The notes under the pieces: generated by a model | What the model was told of the DNA's origin: nothing | What the model saw: the letters and a program-made list of their open reading frames with translations, nothing else | Databases searched by the model: none | Source: Ilex aquifolium | Lineage: Eukaryota; Streptophyta; Magnoliopsida; Aquifoliales; Aquifoliaceae | Assembly: GCA_951799425.1 (NCBI GenBank) | Contig: OX637393.1 | Location: 38,637,744 to 38,701,743, forward strand | Length of the DNA: 64,000 nucleotides | Direction of reading: 5' to 3' | Part shown: in pieces, positions 61,178-64,000 of the stretch | Layout of the letters: each line of letters starts with the position of its first letter | Position numbering within the stretch: the first letter of the stretch is position 1 | Translations under genes and position numbers: made by a program

Positions 61178-61302
61178 TTTTTTTTTTTTTTTTTTGGGAA
61201 GGGGGAACGGAAAGGGGAGGGGAATTTGAACCCTTGATTTTAAGAAGGCAAAATCTTTACAAGACTAAGAATACCATTGGATCAAAGGTCTGCTGGTTAG
61301 AA
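61178..61302 (-). mobile_element. tRNA-derived SINE nested in the LINE
   Basis: An exact 10 bp target duplication, AGTGGCAGAC, lies at 61168-61177 and 61303-61312. The plus-strand poly-T (61178-61195) is the tail of a minus-strand copy. Read on the minus strand the body has an A-box-like GATCCAATGGTATTC and a B-box-like GGGTTCAAATTCCC. Removing it plus one duplication copy restores the LINE reading frame exactly. Confidence 0.88.
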
Positions 61303-61598
61303 AGTGGCAGACAAGCTCAGTTTTAAAATCACTGAAAGCATGGACTTCTTCTTCCACTTGGTAGCTGCATTTTCAATAAAAGGAGACCAGGGTCTTGGTG
61401 TCCATTGGATTTGACTACAAGCCAGGATAGAGGTCCGTAAGCCATGAGAATAGGTATGTTCAAAGAAGAGGTGAAAGTTGTGATCAAAAAAAAAAAAAAA
61501 AGAAGAGGTGAAAGCAAGATTCAGGTGACGCCTGCAAAGCATGCATTCCAAGCTAGTCCGGTTAGAAGGATCATGGATTCTATCCTTGGTAGAGAGCC

Positions 61599-62209
61599 CA
61601 GGGCCGGCCCAATGAAAACTGGGGCCTAAGCGAAAGTGTTAAATAGGGCCTACCAAAATTTATCAAAAAAAAATATATTGTATAATTAAAATTTTATTTA
61701 AAATTTATTTTTTTTCATTTTTTGTGATGCAAAATTAGTAATCAAATTTTTATATTTGAGTTTTTCTAGTATATTTTTTTAATAGATAATATGACTAATT
61801 CATTCAATCTTTCTTGCGCTATAGTTGATCGTAAGTAGAATTTTATGAGTTTTAATTTTGAAAAAACTTGACATATTTCAAACTAAAAATTCTTGTGAAT
61901 AAAATATATTTTAAAATAACAAATAATTATACTAAGAGAACAATCTAATCGTATAAAAATCAATAAGAATTAAACACAATATCACCTGATAAACAAAAAT
62001 TGTATAAGCATTGAATTGATGATTTGTTCGCCTCCTAAATCATCCACTATTTCAAACTTTCACAATAAAAAAGAATAATTGCATTAAATTAATCCTATCA
62101 ATAAAAATATTAAAAAATTAAATTACTAATCAAACAAATATGCACCTTTTGAATTTAATCTAGGTTGCAAGAGAGATACATAATTATGTTATATGAACTT
62201 TTTTTACTT

Positions 62210-62248
<39 letters not shown>

Positions 62249-62477
62249 CTTTTAGGCTTTAATTGTGGAAAATTAATTTTTGCATTTTTTAGAACTTTCA
62301 AGTCTTTTCAGTTTTAACAGTTGCAAAAAGTGAGAGAGAGATGTGAATTGGACCTTTAAACCAAAATTTTTGGGCTAATTTAAATTACAGTTAAAGACTA
62401 TTTTTATTATTTGGGGGTCCTCTTTCTTTTGGGGCTCTAAGTAGTTGCTTAAATGGTCTTTCTATTGGGCCGCCCAG
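61599..62477. mobile_element. CAGGGCCGGCCC-family hAT element, copy 2
   Basis: An exact 8 bp target duplication, AGAGAGCC, lies at 61591-61598 and 62478-62485. The left end is CAGGGCCGGCCCAAT; the right end reads ATTGGGCCGCCCAG, with two terminal bases altered. It is 879 bp with an AT-rich interior and a (GA)n run at 62212-62244. Removing it rejoins LINE codons for KQRLS and TKDRI. No transposase. Confidence 0.9.
62212..62244. repeat. (GA)n microsatellite
   Basis: A pure GA dinucleotide run of 33 bp inside the nested hAT element. Confidence 0.9.
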
Positions 62478-62926
62478 AGAGAGCCTTTGCTTGATGGCCA
62501 ACCAAAGAATGAAGCTCATCCTCGTGATGTATTGACTGTACCAGAGAAAGCTTGGACCAAGAGGTTTTTGGACTAGTTCCCTTGATATGGTTCCAAGCAG
62601 AAGTAGTGGAGAAAAGGCCATTTATTGCAATTCTCGTACATAAATAAATGTTGTTAAAATCTCTTTCATACCTTGTAGGTGAATAGATCCATTCAAATAG
62701 TTGTATCTTTTAACTAGTCTCTTAAGTGATAAAAGCACTCCAAGAGATGATAGGATGTTGTTATTGTACCGATTCCAATCCAAGTTAAGGACCTCCAATT
62801 TGCTCAACTCAGATAATCTTTCAAAACCTGTTAAGAATTTTACATTTTGATTAAAAAAAAAATTCCCTGAATAACATAGTAAGAACACCACATGCTTATT
62901 ATTTTGCTAAGCAAGAAAATCTGAAC

Positions 62927-63293
62927 CTTCATTTGCGACCCAACCAACAAAGTGGTTATAAGATAAGTCAAGATATCGGAGCTCTTTAAAGGGAAGAAAC
63001 AAAGAGGCGTTGAAATACCAATCCCCTAATCTCCACTCCCTTGCCCAGCGAAGAGAAAGATTAACCACATGAGATGTGGTCAGGTTGCATTCAACTCCTT
63101 TCCAATAGCAACAGTCACTCTCCATACTATTATTACCTTCGAATGTGTCCTCCCAAGATGGCAAAGAAGTTCCATTTGGGTAGTTTATGGAAGCTTTGAG
63201 TTGCAAGAGAGCAACCCTCTCTTCCTCCCAACAACCAAAACACCCAACACCACAAAACCATATCAAAGCTAACATTACCACCCACCACTCCAT
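62927..63293 (-). pseudogene. RLP-C exon 1: signal peptide and N-terminal cap
   Basis: ATG at 63293-63291 opens MEWWVVMLALIWFCGVG, a signal peptide. Next comes CFGCWEEERVALLQLKASIN and the paired-Cys CCYWKGVECN of the plant LRRNT, then the first LRR (FKELRYLDLSYNHFVGWV). The donor GAAG/GTTCAG at 62927/62926 is phase 1. An upstream in-frame Met at 63404 exists, but this one begins the hydrophobic leader and aligns with the RLP-A start. It is intact in itself. Confidence 0.85.
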
Positions 63294-63404
63294 ACCCTTT
63301 GATTCCTTCTTATTTATTTGCTGATGTTTTTTTGCTTGTGTTTCTTGGCAAAGTGCTATCAGATTAAATAGAGGGCTGATGCCTTTGGGGAAGTCGCAGG
63401 CCAA

Positions 63405-64000
63405 GCTCTCAAAATCTTGACTCAGGACCAGTCATGCACAAGCCAGTCCACAACCCCCCTAACACGGAAAAGCTAAATTCAGGTCAGTATGCATAGTGAA
63501 CATGAAAGAAAAAAAGAAAAAGAAAAAGATATAACCAATTTATATTGTTTGCATAGTGAAAAAGGGAGTGAGGTTTAGTTCTGTTAAATTGACTCAATAT
63601 TAAACACTTTCCAACAATAAAAATGAGAGACCTTATTAGTAGATTTTATTCAAATGACTCATTCATCAACATTAGTGATCTAACATTGAAAAAACTAATT
63701 AAGAGCTAAATTAATAGTTAGTGATGTTACCAATCATAATATTTGTTAATTTATATAGCCGAAAATGGAATTCAAATTTTTTAATATTAAATGTACTCAA
63801 AATTAAATATTTATCATGAATCTAAATGAGACTCAATATATTCGAATATATCATAAATGACACTCAATACTTTGGATCCAAAATAAAATTCTTAATTTTG
63901 GATCCCAAATGTATAGGACCCTTAAGTGAATGGGTCCATCAAAAAAATTAAGGAGACACAATGATCCCCAGAGGGTGTGTTTGGATAATCGGCATGGATA
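63405..64000. other. RLP-C 5' flank and AT-rich intergenic DNA
   Basis: 63430-63490 retains a weak match to the upstream repeat (TGCACAAG, then CAGTCCAC, then GCTAAATTC) seen at 1420-1470. No TATA box could be assigned with confidence. The last 450 bp hold nothing recognisable. Confidence 0.4.

Larger units (their letters stand above)
60767..62623 (-). mobile_element. LINE 3' fragment in RLP-C intron 2
   Basis: The 11 bp target duplication ATTGCAATTCT lies at 60756-60766 and 62624-62634. RLP-A keeps the empty site, with one copy of ATTTCATTGCAATTCTCC near 8375-8392. The minus-strand LINE remnant reads YITRMSFILWLAIKQRLS (62560-62490). After removal of the hAT insert (61599-62477) it continues into the Cys-rich C-x2-C knuckle region (CMLCRRHL near 61545) and, across the SINE, into ILKLSLSAT then VYHIWLERN. 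This is the zinc-knuckle tail of a plant L1 ORF2. Net LINE length is about 850 bp. Confidence 0.85.
56927..63293 (-). pseudogene. RLP-C: nearly intact LRR receptor-like protein gene
   Basis: This is the best-preserved RLP. Exons on the minus strand are 63293-62927 (367 bp), 62827-62672 (156), a damaged exon ending at 60687, 60584-60447 (138), 59412-59263 (150) and 59121-56927 (2195). All junctions checked are GT...AG and phase 1, and the intact exons give about 1000 residues, the usual RLP size. Product order: signal peptide, LRRNT cap with CCYWKGVEC, some 30 LRRs, island, second cap, acidic linker, one membrane span, short basic tail; a cell-surface receptor without a kinase. Two lesions are seen. 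One is a deletion of about 80 bp that removed the acceptor and first half of exon 3. The other is TGA at 58867-58865 where RLP-A has TTA (Leu). Intron 2 contains a LINE and intron 4 a hAT-like element. Related plant proteins are often labelled Cuscuta receptor 1-like or RLP56-like. Confidence 0.9.

Noticed and set aside
61220-61300. Possible tRNA gene
   Set aside because: B-box-like and A-box-like sequence belong to a SINE with poly-A tail and a 10 bp TSD; no cloverleaf was found.
1-64000. CRISPR array, bacterial operon or rRNA gene
   Set aside because: No regularly spaced identical repeats, no bacterial gene layout and no rRNA-like sequence were seen; all signals are those of plant nuclear DNA.

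Overview
The window is AT-rich plant nuclear DNA. The evidence is plant-type leucine-rich-repeat receptor-like proteins (RLPs) with spliced exons, L1-type LINEs, hAT and PIF/Harbinger elements, tRNA-derived SINEs and a Ty1/copia retrotransposon. There is no bacterial operon, no CRISPR array and no recognisable intact housekeeping gene. The organism is most likely a eudicot, perhaps a woody one, but the sequence alone does not give the species.

The host genes are three paralogous RLP genes of the extracellular immune-receptor type: signal peptide, Cys-paired LRR cap, many LRRs, island, second cap, one membrane span and a short basic tail without a kinase. RLP-A (9068 to 3353, minus) is heavily broken. 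RLP-B (40994 to 50632, plus) is broken and is split by a 4.9 kb LINE. RLP-C (63293 to 56927, minus) is nearly intact, with one in-frame TGA and one exon that has lost its splice acceptor. Their exons match one for one and nearly all are phase-1 to phase-1. Flanking repeats near 1.4-2.5, 11.4-11.6, 20.0-20.1 and 56.6-56.9 kb are also shared, which points to an old tandem array that has lost further copies.

The rest is a layered record of transposition. Many elements are bounded here by exact target-site duplications (TSDs). These are a 618 bp hAT element (2541-3158); a PIF/Harbinger element with a broken Myb/SANT ORF1 (9156-11407); three copies of one terminal-inverted-repeat (TIR) family with ends CTATGAAGCACGGATAC (12860, 19335, 59588); another hAT element (16766-17622); and a Tourist-like MITE (18622-19306). 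A degenerate copia element (20591-28845) carries a 2 kb solo LTR (22214-24222). There is a 735 bp LINE tail with an open RNase H frame (39493-40227). The LINE in RLP-B has a hAT element inside its RNase H domain, and the LINE in an RLP-C intron contains both a SINE and a hAT element.

I found no convincing new molecular system. The most informative feature is that the RLP paralogues serve as empty-site references for one another, so several insertions can be dated relatively and their exact ends read. The most unusual single observation is a LINE that duplicated a splice acceptor of RLP-B. Stretches from 28.9 to 39.4 kb and parts of 50.6-56.9 kb hold mostly AT-rich repeats and short simple-sequence tracts.
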